A DNA stretch of 64,000 nt, from contig JABVXV010000058.1 of the NCBI GenBank assembly GCA_013365325.1, positions 210,679 to 274,678 on the forward strand. The letters are read 5' to 3'. Made by a program: the position numbers and the translations under genes. The DNA is from Dipetalonema caudispina (lineage: Eukaryota; Nematoda; Chromadorea; Rhabditida; Onchocercidae). Numbering within the stretch: the stretch's first letter is position 1; every line of letters starts with the position of its first letter. The notes below the pieces were generated by a model. That model was given only the letters and a program-made list of their open reading frames with translations, was not told the DNA's origin and did no database searches. Positions 63,217-64,000 of this stretch are shown piece by piece.

Positions 63217-64000
63217 AGAAACAGAGATTAATTCGAATCAAGTTCTTTTGTGGTATTTATTGACTTTTTCACTTTCTTATGAAAGTGTTTTAAACCTGAA
63301 CTTCTACATGCATTTCATCTTGATGCTGCATGATTAAGGTCATCATTATTTTGAGTTTCTTTTTCGTTTTGATACTGCAAAAATTTGAGCGCGTCAATAA
63401 TAATTGCCTTTACAGTTCCTATTTTTCTTATTGTTTACTGAAGCTGCATGGGAGTAGTTACATTTCGTTTCATAATTTCTGGGAAATTTCTGTTATTCCA
63501 TCATCACTAATATACTACTGTCTCAATTCTTCCTGCTTTGAAAAGCCAAATGTAATTTTATCATCTACAAGAATTTAAAACTCGAAAATCTGCAGTGTTT
63601 TTTTTTTTTTTGTCTGAGAACTAGAAGTACGATTCTGAATCCATTATTTGAGATAACTTGCATAAGTTATCTCCATTTCATTATAGAGTACATATAACGG
63701 TTTTCCTGGGTCCATTTAGAACTTGTTCTAAAGGTATTCGAAGCATTAACCAATGATTTCAAGAAAAAAAAAATTCGACAAATACCTTCTTGCCTCCTCA
63801 GAAAATTTTGGCAAACAACGACGATAAACTGAAGAAGTTCAAAGATAGGTGGTCGAACGTACTTTCGTATTGCCACATAAGTAATAGTTTAATAACATAA
63901 GTGAAGATGGGTCAATTGTAGAAACATTTTTCTAATATATCGTTTATATTAAAAAAAACCACTTAAAAGCGTAATGAAAGAGATACGCTAAAATACCGTC
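63217..64000. other. Unassigned right end of the window
   Basis: Presumably the blos-1 3' UTR and downstream spacer. There is a T-tract at about 63599-63611. A minus-strand open frame at 63876-63667 looks slightly protein-like but I cannot place it, and its plus-strand complement is also partly open. It may be part of a gene that continues past the window. Confidence 0.4.

Noticed and set aside
63667..63876. Minus-strand 69-codon open frame near the right edge
   Set aside because: No recognisable domain; it cannot be separated from chance with only this window.
1..64000. Bacterial (for example Wolbachia-derived) insertion, CRISPR array or rRNA genes
   Set aside because: No long intronless ORFs, spaced direct repeats or rRNA-like sequence were seen anywhere in the window.

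Overview
This is a window of animal nuclear DNA that reads as a nematode genome. It is AT-rich, genes are cut into many short exons with TTTCAG-type acceptors and GTAAGT/GTGAGT/GTTAGT-like donors, and several first exons begin at a strong splice acceptor only 1-10 nt before the ATG, as expected for spliced-leader trans-splicing. Base composition and 0.1-3 kb introns suit a clade III (filarial-type) worm better than Caenorhabditis; this placement is an inference. I saw no tRNA, rRNA, CRISPR or clear bacterial coding sequence.

Layout. (1) 1.4-11.4 kb, minus strand: a 23-exon class-1 P4-ATPase phospholipid flippase (tat-1/ATP8A), resolved almost base by base, with one apparent frameshift in exon 13. 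(2) 12.67-13.55 kb, minus strand: a decayed mariner (HsMar1/SETMAR-like) transposon. (3) 14.45-16.15 kb, plus strand: a SPRING1/C12orf49 orthologue, a Golgi regulator of SREBP signalling. (4) 17.23-22.64 kb, plus strand: TMEM209, with one GC-AG intron. (5) 24.0-43.6 kb, minus strand: a 24-exon Epac (cAMP-activated Rap exchange factor) with two cNMP domains, DEP, REM, RA-like and CDC25 domains; it meets TMEM209 tail to tail. (6) 43.6-55.5 kb: about 12 kb with no gene I can support, holding GA/CT simple repeats and a CCGGT cluster. (7) 55.54-61.52 kb, plus strand: a compact Shroom orthologue with a C-terminal ASD2 domain and no visible PDZ domain. (8) 62.16-63.22 kb, plus strand: BLOC1S1/blos-1, 640 bp behind Shroom, a possible operon partner. 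The last 0.8 kb is unassigned.

The genes do not form an obvious shared pathway. They are conserved single-copy housekeeping or signalling genes: membrane lipid asymmetry, SREBP/Golgi control, nuclear envelope, cAMP-Rap signalling, actomyosin scaffolding and lysosome-related trafficking. I did not find a convincing new multi-gene system. The items most worth following are the tat-1 frameshift, the loss of the cAMP-contact arginine in the first Epac cNMP domain, the reduced Shroom, the Shroom/blos-1 operon candidate and the mariner relic.

Exon junctions below were chosen by hand from reading-frame continuity, splice consensus and remembered family sequences; no alignment was run.
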